Origin: Sphingomonas sp.
GTDB lineage: Bacteria; Pseudomonadota; Alphaproteobacteria; Sphingomonadales; Sphingomonadaceae
Direction: 5' to 3'
DNA: 54,886 bases
Assembly (NCBI GenBank): GCA_017418975.1
Contig: JAFOMG010000025.1
Coordinates: 1-54,886 of the forward strand
Positions within the stretch are counted from its first letter, which is position 1; every line of letters starts with the position of its first letter. Below are positions 9,129-17,483 of the stretch, piece after piece. The translations under genes were made by a program, and so were the position numbers. The notes beneath the pieces are model-generated. The model did not search any database. It was given only the letters and a program-made list of their open reading frames with translations, and was not told the DNA's origin.

Positions 9129-9878
9129 ATGAAGCTCGTCCTGTCCGCCGCGCTGCTCGCGCTGGCCATGCCACTCGCCGCGCATGCCCAGACCGTCCCC
9201 GCGCCCATAACCGCCGCCCTGGGCGATGCGGGCCGCCCCCAGGCCGAGAAGGACCGCGACGCCGCCCGGCACCCGGGCGAAATCCTCGCCTTTGCCGGCA
9301 TCGCGCCGGGCCAGAAGGTGGCCGACTTCATCATGGGCGGCGGCTATTGGACGCGCATCCTCGCGCCGACGGTGGGGCCGAAGGGCAAGGTCTATGCCTA
9401 TCAGCCCGCCGAGTTCATCCAGTTCCGCGCCGCCTATGCCGATGAGCAGAAGGCCGCCACCGCGGGGCGCGCCAACGTCGTTCCGCTGAGCGACAGCCTC
9501 AAGAGCTTCGCCTTCGCCGAACCGCTCGATGCAATCGTGACGGTGCAGAACTGGCACGATCTCCACCTCAAGGCCGCGCCGCCGGGAGCCGCCCGGGGAA
9601 TCGCGAGGAAGCTCTACGATTCGCTCAAGCCCGGCGGCGTGCTGCTGGTGATCGACCATGTCGCCAACGCCGATCCCGAGTTCGCCGTGCCGCAGACGCT
9701 CCACCGCATCGATCCCGCCGCCGCGCGCGCCGAGATCGAATCGGCCGGCTTCAAGTTCGAGGGCGAGCTGCCGCTGCTGCGCAATCCGAACGATCCGCGC
9801 ACGGCGAACGTCTTCACGCCGGAGATCCGCGGCAAGACCGACCAGTTCATCTACAAGTTCCGCAAGCCGGCTGCCTGA
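9129..9878 (+). CDS. Secreted class I SAM-dependent methyltransferase-like protein
   Basis: A 249-residue protein with a cleavable signal peptide (KLVLSAALLALAMPLAAHA). The class I methyltransferase-like fold follows: motif I is degenerate (KVADFIMGGGYWTRILAP), and later strands include DAIVTVQNWHDLHLK and LKPGGVLLVIDHVA. An AGGAGA ribosome site lies eight bases upstream. Exported methyltransferase-like proteins of this type are common in sphingomonads and Caulobacterales, but no substrate is established and SAM is not known to be available in the periplasm, so catalytic activity is doubtful. It is divergent from uvrC. Confidence 0.82.
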   Translation: MKLVLSAALLALAMPLAAHAQTVPAPITAALGDAGRPQAEKDRDAARHPGEILAFAGIAPGQKVADFIMGGGYWTRILAPTVGPKGKVYAYQPAEFIQFRAAYADEQKAATAGRANVVPLSDSLKSFAFAEPLDAIVTVQNWHDLHLKAAPPGAARGIARKLYDSLKPGGVLLVIDHVANADPEFAVPQTLHRIDPAAARAEIESAGFKFEGELPLLRNPNDPRTANVFTPEIRGKTDQFIYKFRKPAA

Positions 9879-9912
9879 ACCGGCCTTGCCTCTCTCCGGC
9901 GAGGGGCGAGGA

Positions 9913-10104
9913 TCAGCGGCCGGCCGCGTTCTCCAATGCGTTCGCCCGGGCCTCGATGCGCTCCATCGCGGCCTGGGCGCGCTCGCCGACATCGTCCGCG
10001 CGCCGCTGCTCCTCCACGGCACTGCGCCACGCCACCGCGATCATGACGACGAGCAGCAGCGCCGTGAGCGCGGTCGCGAGCTGGAGCCAGCGTTGGGTGG
10101 TCAT
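9913..10104 (-). CDS. Small single-pass membrane protein
   Basis: A 63-residue protein with one N-terminal transmembrane helix (LATALTALLLVVMIAVAW) and a charged, probably coiled-coil tail (VEEQRRADDVGERAQAAMER). No family recognised. It lies convergent with the methyltransferase gene and downstream of the hybrid kinase on the same strand. The membrane helix plus amphipathic tail argue that it is real, but short length leaves doubt. Confidence 0.55.
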   Translation of the reverse strand: MTTQRWLQLATALTALLLVVMIAVAWRSAVEEQRRADDVGERAQAAMERIEARANALENAAGR

Positions 10105-10182
10105 GCCGCCATCCTAGGGGCCGCGCGCGCCACCGGCAACGGCCGGCCATGCCCGGGCCCGCAGAACCCGCCGGCCCGCACG

Positions 10183-12096
10183 TCACTTTCCGCCGTCGAG
10201 CACCTGCCGCACCTTCGCGGCGAGCTGGGCGATGCTGAACGGCTTGGCGAGGAAGTCGACGTCATGGTCGAGCATCCCGTTATGGACGATCGCGTTGCGC
10301 GTATAGCCGGTGGTGTAGAGCACCGGCAGGCGCGGCAGCTGCTCGCGCATCCGCTCGGCGAGCGTGCGGCCGGTCATGTCGGGCATCACGATATCGGTGA
10401 ACAGCAGATCGATGCCCGGATGCTCGCCGAGCATCGCCAGCGCCTGGACCGGGCCCGAGGCATGGATCACGACATAGCCGAGCTCGCGCAGGGCATCGAC
10501 CGACATGATCCGCACCTGCTCCTCGTCCTCGACCACCAGGACGATCTCACCCCGGCCGCGCGGCAGCTCGGCCTCCGGCGCGGGCACCGTGCGCCGGTCC
10601 TCCTCGCCGAAATGGCGGGGGATGTAGAGCTTCACCGTCGTACCGACGCCGAGCTCGGAATAGACCTTCACATGCCCGCCCGACTGCTTGACGAAGCCAT
10701 AGACCTGGCTCAGCCCGAGCCCGGTGCCCTTGCCCACTTCCTTGGTGGAGAAGAAGGGATCGAAGGCGCGCTCGATCACCTCGGCGCTCATGCCCGTGCC
10801 GGTATCGGTCACCGACACCATGACATATTGGCCGGGCGTCACTTCGGCATGGTTCGCCGAATAGGCGTCGTCGAGATAGGTGTTGGCCGTCTCGATCGTC
10901 AGCCGGCCCCCTTCGGGCATCGCGTCGCGCGCGTTGACGCACAGATTGACCAGCGCGTTCTCCAGCTGCCCCGCGTCGATAAAGGCGGGCCACAGCCCGC
11001 CCGCCAGCACCGTCTCGAAGCGAATCGTCTCGCCGATGGTGCGGCGGAGAAGCTCGGACATGCCCGCCACCAGCCGGTTCGCGTCGAGCGCGGCCGGCGC
11101 CAGCGGCTGGCGGCGCGCAAAGGCGAGCAGGCGGGAAGTGAGCTGCGCCGCGCGCTCGGCGCCCTGGAGCGCGCTGTCGATCGACTGGGCCGCCTTGACG
11201 GGATCCTTGCCGATGCGGCGCTTGGCCATGTCGAGCGAGCCGATCACGATCGCCAGCATGTTGTTGAAGTCATGCGCGATGCCGCCGGTAAGCTGGCCGA
11301 TCGTCTCCATCTTGCCGAGCTGGCGCAACTGCGCTTCCGCCGCCTCGCGCTGCTCGCTCTCGGCCAGCAGCCGGGCATGCGCCGCCTCGGCCGCATCGCG
11401 TGCCCATGCCGCGGCATGCGCCCGCCGCATCGCCGAACGGGTGACGAAATAGGCGACGACCGCCACGCCGATCGCCGTCACCGCAAGCCACAGGGTGAGC
11501 AACGCCGCCTGCCAGGACGCGTCGTGGCTGCGCACCGCGAACAGCCCCGCCTCATGGCTCCGCATTTCCTCGACAAGCGTGCGGATGCGGCGCATCTGGC
11601 CGAGCCCGACCCCGGACTTCACGCCCGCGGCGACGCCGGCCGTGTCGCCGCGACGGATCATCTCGACGAAATCGGTGAGGCGGTCGAGCCTCGCTTCGAT
11701 CAGCCGCTGCAGCGTCGCCGCGCGGGCGCTCTGCTCCGGACTGTCCGAAACCAGCGCGCGCAGCTCCGCAAGTTCCCGGTGCAGGCCGTGCCCGCCGCTG
11801 GTGAACGGCTCCAGATAGGCAGGGTCGCGCGTGATCAGATAGCCGCGCTGGCCGGTCTCCGCCTGCTGCACGCCGGAGAGCACGCTGCTCAGCTGCTCCT
11901 CGACCTCGAGCGTATGCGAGACCCAATGCTGCGCCTGTAGCTGCCCGCGAACGAGGAAGAGCGCCCCGACCAGCGCCGCGGCGAGCAGGGCAAAGGAAAT
12001 GAGGAGCGCGATCAGCCCCGGATCGAGGCGGGCGCGGACGGTATTGCCATCCGCGCCGGAATTGGGGGCCGAACCGGAAGCCAGCCCCGCGTTCAC
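10183..12096 (-). CDS. CHASE3 hybrid sensor histidine kinase/response regulator
   Basis: A 637-residue membrane sensor. Domains in order: a transmembrane helix (about 28-49), a CHASE3 extracytoplasmic sensor (with the typical QAETGQRGYLITRDPAYLEPF), a second helix (about 196-218) and a coiled linker. Then come a HisKA dimerisation domain with the phospho-acceptor in GGIAHDFNNMLA, a HATPase_c domain (NLCVNARDAMP and GTGLGLSQVYGFVKQ), and a C-terminal receiver whose phospho-Asp is in DLLFTDIVMPDMTG. The GTG start falls one base after the atpF stop, placing it at the end of the F0 operon. The signal is unknown. CHASE3-HDFNN hybrids are common in this order. Confidence 0.92.
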   Translation of the reverse strand: MNAGLASGSAPNSGADGNTVRARLDPGLIALLISFALLAAALVGALFLVRGQLQAQHWVSHTLEVEEQLSSVLSGVQQAETGQRGYLITRDPAYLEPFTSGGHGLHRELAELRALVSDSPEQSARAATLQRLIEARLDRLTDFVEMIRRGDTAGVAAGVKSGVGLGQMRRIRTLVEEMRSHEAGLFAVRSHDASWQAALLTLWLAVTAIGVAVVAYFVTRSAMRRAHAAAWARDAAEAAHARLLAESEQREAAEAQLRQLGKMETIGQLTGGIAHDFNNMLAIVIGSLDMAKRRIGKDPVKAAQSIDSALQGAERAAQLTSRLLAFARRQPLAPAALDANRLVAGMSELLRRTIGETIRFETVLAGGLWPAFIDAGQLENALVNLCVNARDAMPEGGRLTIETANTYLDDAYSANHAEVTPGQYVMVSVTDTGTGMSAEVIERAFDPFFSTKEVGKGTGLGLSQVYGFVKQSGGHVKVYSELGVGTTVKLYIPRHFGEEDRRTVPAPEAELPRGRGEIVLVVEDEEQVRIMSVDALRELGYVVIHASGPVQALAMLGEHPGIDLLFTDIVMPDMTGRTLAERMREQLPRLPVLYTTGYTRNAIVHNGMLDHDVDFLAKPFSIAQLAAKVRQVLDGGK

Positions 12097-12097
12097 A

Positions 12098-12649
12098 TCA
12101 GTTCAGACGGCCAAGCCCGGCGATCGTCTGGTCGACGAGCTGCTTGTCGGCTTCGGCGCCATGCTTCTCGGCGATGATCGCGCCGGCCGCCGCGGCGGCG
12201 GCATCGGCGGCCTTGGCGCGAACCTCGGCGATCGCGGCGCGCTCGGCGGCGGCGATCTTGTCCTCGGCCATCTTGGCGCGCCGCTTGGTCAGTTCCTTCG
12301 CGTCCGCCTCGGCCTTCTTCAGCAGCGCCTTGGCCTCGGCCTCGGCATGGGCGACGATCGCGGCGGCATCCGCCTCGCTGGCGGCCGTGCGCGCCTTGGC
12401 CCTGGCCAGTTCGGCCTCCGCCTCGGCCCGGAGCGCGCTCGCCTCGTCGAGCTGCCTGCGGATCGAATCGATCTTGGCGTCGAGCATCTTGCCGATCATC
12501 GCCGGCACGCGCTTCCACAGGATGATGCCGACCACCACGAGCATCGCGATCGCGACGAAACCCGGCGCGGTAATGCCGAACGCCGACGGCTCATGATGCA
12601 GTTCCACGGTGCCGGTCTCCGCCTTCATGCCATGGGGATGTTCAGCCAT
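12098..12649 (-). CDS. atpF: ATP synthase F0 subunit b
   Basis: The b subunit is the peripheral stalk that holds F1 against the membrane rotor. The 183-residue protein has a single N-terminal membrane helix (APGFVAIAMLVVVGIILW) followed by a long Ala/Glu/Lys-rich helix with coiled-coil character. It overlaps the end of atpF' by eight bases, so the two stalk subunits are translationally coupled. The tail of the gene abuts the hybrid kinase start. Confidence 0.92.
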   Translation of the reverse strand: MAEHPHGMKAETGTVELHHEPSAFGITAPGFVAIAMLVVVGIILWKRVPAMIGKMLDAKIDSIRRQLDEASALRAEAEAELARAKARTAASEADAAAIVAHAEAEAKALLKKAEADAKELTKRRAKMAEDKIAAAERAAIAEVRAKAADAAAAAAGAIIAEKHGAEADKQLVDQTIAGLGRLN

Positions 12650-13136
12650 TGGCCAGCGCCGCCTTCACTTGCTTGGTGACCGACACGCGGTCGGCCGTCA
12701 CGCCCGAGAGCTTGGTGACGATCGCCTGGACGGCGTCCACCGTCTCGGCCTCGATCTCGCCCAGCGCCTGGGTCTTGGTCGCTTCGATGCGCACGGCGGC
12801 CTCGGCGATCCTCGCCTCGGACGCCGCGTCGCCCTTCTTCACTTCGGCCTCGGCCTTGGCGGTCGCCTTGTCCTTGGCCTGGCTCAGCGTCGCGAGCGCC
12901 GTGGTCCGGGCTGCTTCCAGCCCGGACTCGTAAGCGGCATCCGACGCATGGGCCGCGTCTCGGGCAGCCTCGGCCGCGGCGAGGTCTCCGGCGATACGGG
13001 CGTTGCGGTCCTCGACCGTACGCTCGATCTTCGGAACCATCGCCTTGCCGATCCCGAAATAGATGAGCGCAAACACGATCGCGAGCCAGAAGAGCTGCGA
13101 CGCGTAGATCTCAGGGATTTGGGATAGCTGCGGCAT
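12642..13136 (-). CDS. atpF': ATP synthase F0 subunit b' (second stalk subunit)
   Basis: A 164-residue b-type stalk subunit. The N-terminal helix sequence (YASQLFWLAIVFALIYFGI) is typical of the b' form found in alphaproteobacteria and phototrophs, where b and b' form a heterodimer. The remainder is a long charged helix. It lies between atpE and atpF in the usual order c-b'-b, with a 16-base gap to atpE. Confidence 0.92.
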   Translation of the reverse strand: MPQLSQIPEIYASQLFWLAIVFALIYFGIGKAMVPKIERTVEDRNARIAGDLAAAEAARDAAHASDAAYESGLEAARTTALATLSQAKDKATAKAEAEVKKGDAASEARIAEAAVRIEATKTQALGEIEAETVDAVQAIVTKLSGVTADRVSVTKQVKAALANG

Positions 13137-13152
13137 TGGCTGTCCTTCGACC

Positions 13153-13386
13153 TTAGCCCTTGACGACGAACAGGATCAGGATCGCGACGACGAACGCGAT
13201 CAGGCCCAGAAGCTCGGCACCGGCGAAGCCGATGAACAGGCGGCCCTGCTGGCCGTCCGCGGCACCCGGGTTGCGCAGCGCGCCCTCGAGGAACGAACCG
13301 AACACGTTGCCCACGCCGAGCGCGGCCAGGCCGATGCCGATCGCCGCGAGGCCGGCACCGATGTACATTGCACCAACGTCAGTCAT
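13153..13386 (-). CDS. atpE: ATP synthase F0 subunit c
   Basis: The proteolipid that forms the rotor ring. The 77-residue hairpin has a first helix rich in Gly/Ala (AMYIGAGLAAIGIGLAALGVG), a polar loop (ALRNPGAADGQQGR) and a second helix carrying the proton-binding Glu in GFAGAELLGLIAFVVAI. Length and residues match alphaproteobacterial c subunits. No Na+-specific signature is evident. Confidence 0.95.
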   Translation of the reverse strand: MTDVGAMYIGAGLAAIGIGLAALGVGNVFGSFLEGALRNPGAADGQQGRLFIGFAGAELLGLIAFVVAILILFVVKG

Positions 13387-13431
13387 TTCAAGCTCCCTAC
13401 GTAATCCAAAAAACCAAACGAACAGCGCGAC

Positions 13432-14205
13432 TTAGTGCAGGTGCACCGCGTCGTGGAGATAAAGCGAGGTCAGCAGCGCGAACACATAGGCCTGGATCGC
13501 GCAGACCAGCAGCTCGAGCGCGCTCACGCCGATGATCATCAGCATCGAGGCGAACCACACGCCATAGCCGATCCCGCCGGCGTTGAGGCCCTGCACGGCG
13601 AAGCTGCCGAACACTTCGAGCAGGATGTGCCCGGCGGTCATCGCGACGAACAGTCGCAGGCCCAGCGAGAACGGACGCACCATGAACGAGATGAATTCCA
13701 CCGGGATGATCACCGGCATCAGCCACAGCGGCGCGCCGTGCGGCACGAACAGGCCGAAGAACTTCAGGCCGTGCTTCCAGAAGCCGACCGCGAGCACGAT
13801 GGCGAACGAGAAGAAGGCCAGCACCGCGGTGACGGTGATGTGGCTGGTAACCGCGAAGGTGTGCAGCCCCGGCACCACCGCCAGCGGCAGGATGCCCACC
13901 AGGTTGGCGAACAGGATGAAGAAGAAGAGCGAGAAGATGTACGGGGCGAACTTCTTGCCGCCCTTGCCGATGCTGGTGCTCACCATCGAATCGATGAAGC
14001 CCACCGCGCCCTCGGCCATCAGCTGCCACTTGCCCGGGATCAGCGCGCGCTTCATGCCGCCCAGCATGAACACGAACAGCAGACCTGCCACGACGAACAT
14101 GAACAGGGCCGAGTTGGTGAACGAGACGTCATAGCCAAGCAGATCGAACTTGATCAGCTTGCCGACCTCGAACTGCTCCATCGGATTGATTGCGCCGGCG
14201 CTCAC
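13432..14205 (-). CDS. atpB: ATP synthase F0 subunit a
   Basis: The static proton-channel subunit. It has five or more membrane helices, a conserved N-terminal PMEQFEVGKL segment, and the essential Arg in the helix containing FSLGLRLFVAMTAGH. The GTG at 14203-14205 overlaps the atpI stop as GTGA, giving 257 residues, and is preferred over the ATG at 14,181, which would remove residues usually present. It is the second gene of the F0 operon, and the overlap with atpI implies coupled translation. Confidence 0.93.
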   Translation of the reverse strand: MSAGAINPMEQFEVGKLIKFDLLGYDVSFTNSALFMFVVAGLLFVFMLGGMKRALIPGKWQLMAEGAVGFIDSMVSTSIGKGGKKFAPYIFSLFFFILFANLVGILPLAVVPGLHTFAVTSHITVTAVLAFFSFAIVLAVGFWKHGLKFFGLFVPHGAPLWLMPVIIPVEFISFMVRPFSLGLRLFVAMTAGHILLEVFGSFAVQGLNAGGIGYGVWFASMLMIIGVSALELLVCAIQAYVFALLTSLYLHDAVHLH

Positions 14206-14504
14206 TCTGCCCGCTCCTTCGAAATCTTGTAGATGCTGCGGAAAGCCGCCACGAAAGACAGCGCGACGAAGCCGAGCAGGAACCACGGAAGCGTGTGCAG
14301 CCAGCTGTCGAGCGCATAGCCCAGAACGCCGCCGCCCAGCGGCATGCCGATCAGGTCCATCAGCACGCGCGAACCCTGTTTGTAGCCCTTGGCATCGGCG
14401 GGCGCCTTGATGCCCTCGCCCGTGCGCGCAGCCTCGGCCGCTTTCGCATCGGCGATGCGGCGGTCCAGGTCGCTCGGAGCACGTTCTTGGGTCAAGGCGG
14501 TCAA
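14202..14504 (-). CDS. atpI: ATP synthase assembly protein AtpI-like
   Basis: A 100-residue protein with a charged N-terminal half and two membrane helices (LMDLIGMPLGGGVLGYAL and PWFLLGFVALSFVAAF), matching the AtpI/ATPase gene 1 family. AtpI helps assemble the c-ring and may carry Mg2+. It is the promoter-proximal gene of the F0 operon, and the region to the divergent radC piece (14,505-14,691) should hold the operon promoter. Confidence 0.85.
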   Translation of the reverse strand: MTALTQERAPSDLDRRIADAKAAEAARTGEGIKAPADAKGYKQGSRVLMDLIGMPLGGGVLGYALDSWLHTLPWFLLGFVALSFVAAFRSIYKISKERAE

Positions 14505-14691
14505 GGCGTTCCAGATATGAAAAAAGCCGCCGACAGCGCCGGCGACATTGGAGCATCGCCGGCCGTTCAGCCGCGTTGCTCGGGCGCTTTAGGAACGCTG
14601 GCGGACCGAGTCAACTCCAGGCCCGGACTCGCCGCCAAATCGGCGAAATCCTCGCCTTGAATAACGGCGCGTTTGCAGGAACAAATCGCGC

Positions 14692-15261
14692 ATGCCCGAC
14701 CCCGCCGACAATAGCGGCCACCGCGCGCGCCTGCGCCGCCGCCTGTTCGAGGGCGGGCCGGACGCTTTGCTCGATCACGAACTCGTCGAATACCTCCTCG
14801 CGCTGGCGATTCCCCGGCAGGATACCAAGCCGCTGGCCAAGGCATTGCTCCACGAATTCGGCGGCATCGCCGGACTTCTGACCGCCGATGCCGAGGCGCT
14901 GGCCCGCGTGAAGGGCATGGGCGAGACCAGCGTCGCCGCCCTGAAGACCGCCCATGCCGCGGCGCTTCGCCTGCTGCGCGCCGAAGTCGCCGAGCGCCCG
15001 GTGCTCGCCAACTGGCAGGCGCTGCTCGACTATCTGCGCGCCGACATGGCGCATCACGCGATAGAGCGCTTCCGCGTCCTCCACCTCAATTCCAAGAACA
15101 TGCTGATCCGCGACGAGCTGATGAGCGAAGGCACGATCGACGAGGCCGCGGTCTATGTTCGCGAAGTGATCGCCCGGGCATTGGAGCTCAAGTCTGCCGC
15201 GCTGATCCTGGTCCACAACCATCCCTCTACCCGATTTTCAGCAACACTGAGACACGCTTAA
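14692..15261 (+). pseudogene. radC: radC, 5' part, cut by island insertion
   Basis: This is the N-terminal 178 residues of RadC (UPF0758), followed by 11 island-encoded residues and a stop. It contains the helix-hairpin-helix region (ALARVKGMGETSVAAL) and most of the JAB/MPN domain up to ALILVHNHPS, where it leaves the family and ends in TRFSATLRHA. The JAMM metal site needs the following SxxD acid (GDPSPSRAD in the distal fragment at 39,137-39,281), so this product would be inactive. Joining 14,692-15,227 with 39,137-39,281 gives an uninterrupted 226-residue RadC, the usual length. Confidence 0.93.
15212..15227. other. attL, 16-bp core of the island (left direct repeat)
   Basis: The 16 bases TCCACAACCATCCCTC are identical to 39,121-39,136. 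They encode HNHPS of the RadC JAMM motif. Homology to radC stops immediately after the left copy and resumes immediately after the right copy, which is the pattern of site-specific integration. The repeat may extend further outward with one mismatch. Confidence 0.88.
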
Positions 15262-15307
15262 CACCTTTGAACCACTAGTAAAAACACGGTTTTCCTGCAT
15301 TGCGTAG

Positions 15308-15367
15308 TGGGGGCGGTTTTGGCAAACTGGGGGCGGTTTAAGGGATGACAACGCGTTTCCGCCCCCA
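15308..15367. promoter_or_regulatory. Repeated TGGGGGCGG motifs, candidate integrase arm sites
   Basis: TGGGGGCGGTTT occurs at 15,308-15,319 and again at 15,328-15,339 (20-bp period, two helical turns), with an inverted TGGGGGCGG at 15,359-15,367. They lie between attL and the integrase start, where arm-type integrase sites and the integrase promoter are expected. Function is inferred from position and repetition only. Confidence 0.5.
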
Positions 15368-15424
15368 GTAAGCGACCCCCGTTTCTCCTCGACCGATCCC
15401 AGTTCCTGGACAGGAGAAAACGCA

Positions 15425-16720
15425 ATGCCGAGCCTGACCGATACGGAAATCCGACGTGCGCTGAAGCGCGTCGAACTCAGTCGCAAGCAAGAGAACCTGG
15501 CCGACGGTGACGGGCGCGGTACAGGCCGGCTCGTTCTTGTCCTCAAGCCTATGCCGAAACGAGTCACAGCCGATTGGATGGCCCAACAGTGGCGGGACGG
15601 CAAACGCACCAAAAAGAAGATCGGTGCCTATCCGTCGATGCCGCTTGCGCAGGCTCGCGAGATCTACAAGCGCGATTTCTCCAATGTCATCCAAAAGGGC
15701 CGCAGCATCAAGATTGCGACCGACACTCGCCCTGGCACCATTGCGGACCTTTTTGAGGGCTATGTCGCCTCGCTCAAAGACGCTGGAAAACCATCTTGGA
15801 AGGAGACGGAAAAAGGCCTCAACAAGATCGCCGACACGCTCGGCCGCAGCCGTCTTGCGCGGGAGATCGAAGCCGAAGAGATCGTTGAGTTGCTCCGACC
15901 AATCTACGATCGCGGGACGCGTTCGATGGCGGACCACGTTCGCAGCTATCTCCACGCCGCCTTCAACTGGGGCATTAAATCCGACAACGACTATCGGCAG
16001 CAATCCGCTCGGCGATTCCGCATTCCCTTCAATCCGGCTGCGGGCATTCCGACAGAACCCAAGGTCCAGGGCACGCGCTGGCTCGACGAGGACGAGTTCG
16101 TTCAGCTCTATCGCTGGTTGGAATGTCCGGATTCGCCGGTCCATCCGCCGTACACCCGCGCGGTCCGTCTCCTCATGCTGACCGGACAGCGTGTCGAGGA
16201 GATTGCGAACCTCCACATCGACCAATGGGACGCGAAGGAAAAGATCATCGATTGGTCTAAGACCAAGAACCAGCAACCCCACGCGATTCCGGTGCCGAGC
16301 CTGGCCGCAGAGCTTATCTCATCCATCAACGTCAACGAATACGGTTGGTTCTTCCCTTCGGCCAAGGACCCGTCGAAGCCCGTCAGCCACGGCACCCTCT
16401 ATTGTTTCATGTGGCGCCAACGTGAGCGCGGCGTAATCCCCTACGTGACGAATCGCGACCTTCGCCGGACCTTCAAAACACTCGCCGGAAAGGCCGGTGT
16501 ATCGAAGGAAATTCGCGATCGCCTCCAGAACCACGCATTGCAGGACGTCAGCTCGAAACACTACGACCGCTGGACCTATATGCCCGAGAAACGCGCCGCC
16601 ATGGCAAAATGGGACAAATTCGTCCGCGCGATGTTCGCGAAGAAAGGCCTAAAGCGGGCCGGCACAGCCAAAGCTAGGCACCAGTCAGCAGTCGTGTCAT
16701 CCCCGGAAAAACGGGGATGA
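15425..16720 (+). CDS. DUF4102-type tyrosine integrase
   Basis: A 431-residue site-specific recombinase that should catalyse integration and excision of the island at radC. It has an N-terminal arm-binding domain of the P4-integrase kind (KKKIGAYPSMPLAQAREI), a core-binding domain (about 105-200) and a catalytic domain. The first Arg is in TGQRVEEIANL, the Lys strand is WSKTKNQQPHAIPVP, and the second Arg is in NRDLRRTFKT. The late His is in LQNHALQD and the nucleophile Tyr in SKHYDRW. The usual HxxR His is Arg here (RDLR), as I recall for a subgroup of these integrases. A GGAGAA motif lies seven bases upstream of the ATG. Confidence 0.93.
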   Translation: MPSLTDTEIRRALKRVELSRKQENLADGDGRGTGRLVLVLKPMPKRVTADWMAQQWRDGKRTKKKIGAYPSMPLAQAREIYKRDFSNVIQKGRSIKIATDTRPGTIADLFEGYVASLKDAGKPSWKETEKGLNKIADTLGRSRLAREIEAEEIVELLRPIYDRGTRSMADHVRSYLHAAFNWGIKSDNDYRQQSARRFRIPFNPAAGIPTEPKVQGTRWLDEDEFVQLYRWLECPDSPVHPPYTRAVRLLMLTGQRVEEIANLHIDQWDAKEKIIDWSKTKNQQPHAIPVPSLAAELISSINVNEYGWFFPSAKDPSKPVSHGTLYCFMWRQRERGVIPYVTNRDLRRTFKTLAGKAGVSKEIRDRLQNHALQDVSSKHYDRWTYMPEKRAAMAKWDKFVRAMFAKKGLKRAGTAKARHQSAVVSSPEKRG

Positions 16721-16721
16721 C
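16696..16721 (+). terminator. Hairpin at the end of the integrase gene
   Basis: A perfect 10-bp stem (GTCATCCCCG with CGGGGATGAC) and a six-base loop overlap the integrase stop codon. An A-rich run rather than a U-tract follows on the plus strand. It could terminate transcription or be a REP-type palindrome: TCATCCCCG also begins the elements at 47,269. Confidence 0.5.
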
Positions 16722-16792
16722 GATAAAAGCAAAGCCTTGATCGAGTTCTAGCCCTAGCCTGGAAGCCCGCAGCGACTTCTAGTGCAACATCC

Positions 16793-17233
16793 TCACAATC
16801 GCTTGTCGAGATTCTCGATCAGAGCCGTATCGTTCATTACCCCTTCGTCAGGATAGGCACTTAGGTCACCGTCTGACGCGGCATATTTACGATAGTCCAC
16901 CCCATCCCAAAGCCACCATATGGCCGGCTGCCCTGTGACCGGATGGTACATGGCATTCTTGAAGGTAGGGAAATCTACCAAGTCCGCTCTAACCGGGCAT
17001 TTCCCGAGTTTTGCTACGATGCCTTTCCTGAGGGCTGCGCTTGCAGGAAAGAAGGTAGTGAACGCGACCTTAGATGTCTCAATAGCTCCGCATTCAAAGT
17101 CTTTAGAATCTGCCAAAACTAAATCGAACGCTCTCACCATTTCGCCATATTGGCTATTAATGTGAGTGACTTGCAATATTGCAAAGCCCTTAGCAACGCG
17201 CAGTGCGTACACTTCACCGATTTTCTTACTCAT
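16793..17233 (-). CDS. Hypothetical protein, immunity-protein-like
   Basis: A 146-residue soluble protein of lower GC than its surroundings. The opening KKIGEVYALRVAKGFAILQVTH resembles the first beta-hairpins of small SUKH/Imm26-type immunity proteins, and WWLWDGVDYRK is a conserved-looking aromatic motif. The family match is weak and I do not assign a function. It is convergent with the integrase. A lone immunity gene with no visible toxin partner would fit a cargo remnant. Confidence 0.6.
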   Translation of the reverse strand: MSKKIGEVYALRVAKGFAILQVTHINSQYGEMVRAFDLVLADSKDFECGAIETSKVAFTTFFPASAALRKGIVAKLGKCPVRADLVDFPTFKNAMYHPVTGQPAIWWLWDGVDYRKYAASDGDLSAYPDEGVMNDTALIENLDKRL

Positions 17234-17483
17234 CTCAGAACCCCGGATAACCCGCCTTCATAAGTATCTCCATGCCCCTAGTCGACGAAGACGCTACCGG
17301 TGTCGCGGCGCCCCTTGCGGAGGCCAAGGCGACCAGTAAGATTTAACCCTCTGCGACCGACGTGCGCTTGCAAGACGTAGGTTCAAAGTGGATTCATCTC
17401 CGCTGGCAGCAGCGCAGGCGCGCACCTTCCTAAAACACTGTGGATGTCGTACAAACAACGCAGCGATAACGGGGAGGTTAGCA

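Noticed and set aside
456..9132. Very long plus-strand open frames opposite leuB/recO, the deacetylase region, the DUF3857 protein and uvrC (456-2162, 2189-3682, 3956-7072, 7069-9132)
   Set aside because: They are antisense to well-supported genes, rich in Arg/Gln/His/Gly from high-GC third positions, and show no domain or ribosome site.
9658..11940. 760-residue plus-strand open frame opposite the hybrid kinase
   Set aside because: Antisense shadow of a kinase with clear HisKA, HATPase and receiver motifs.
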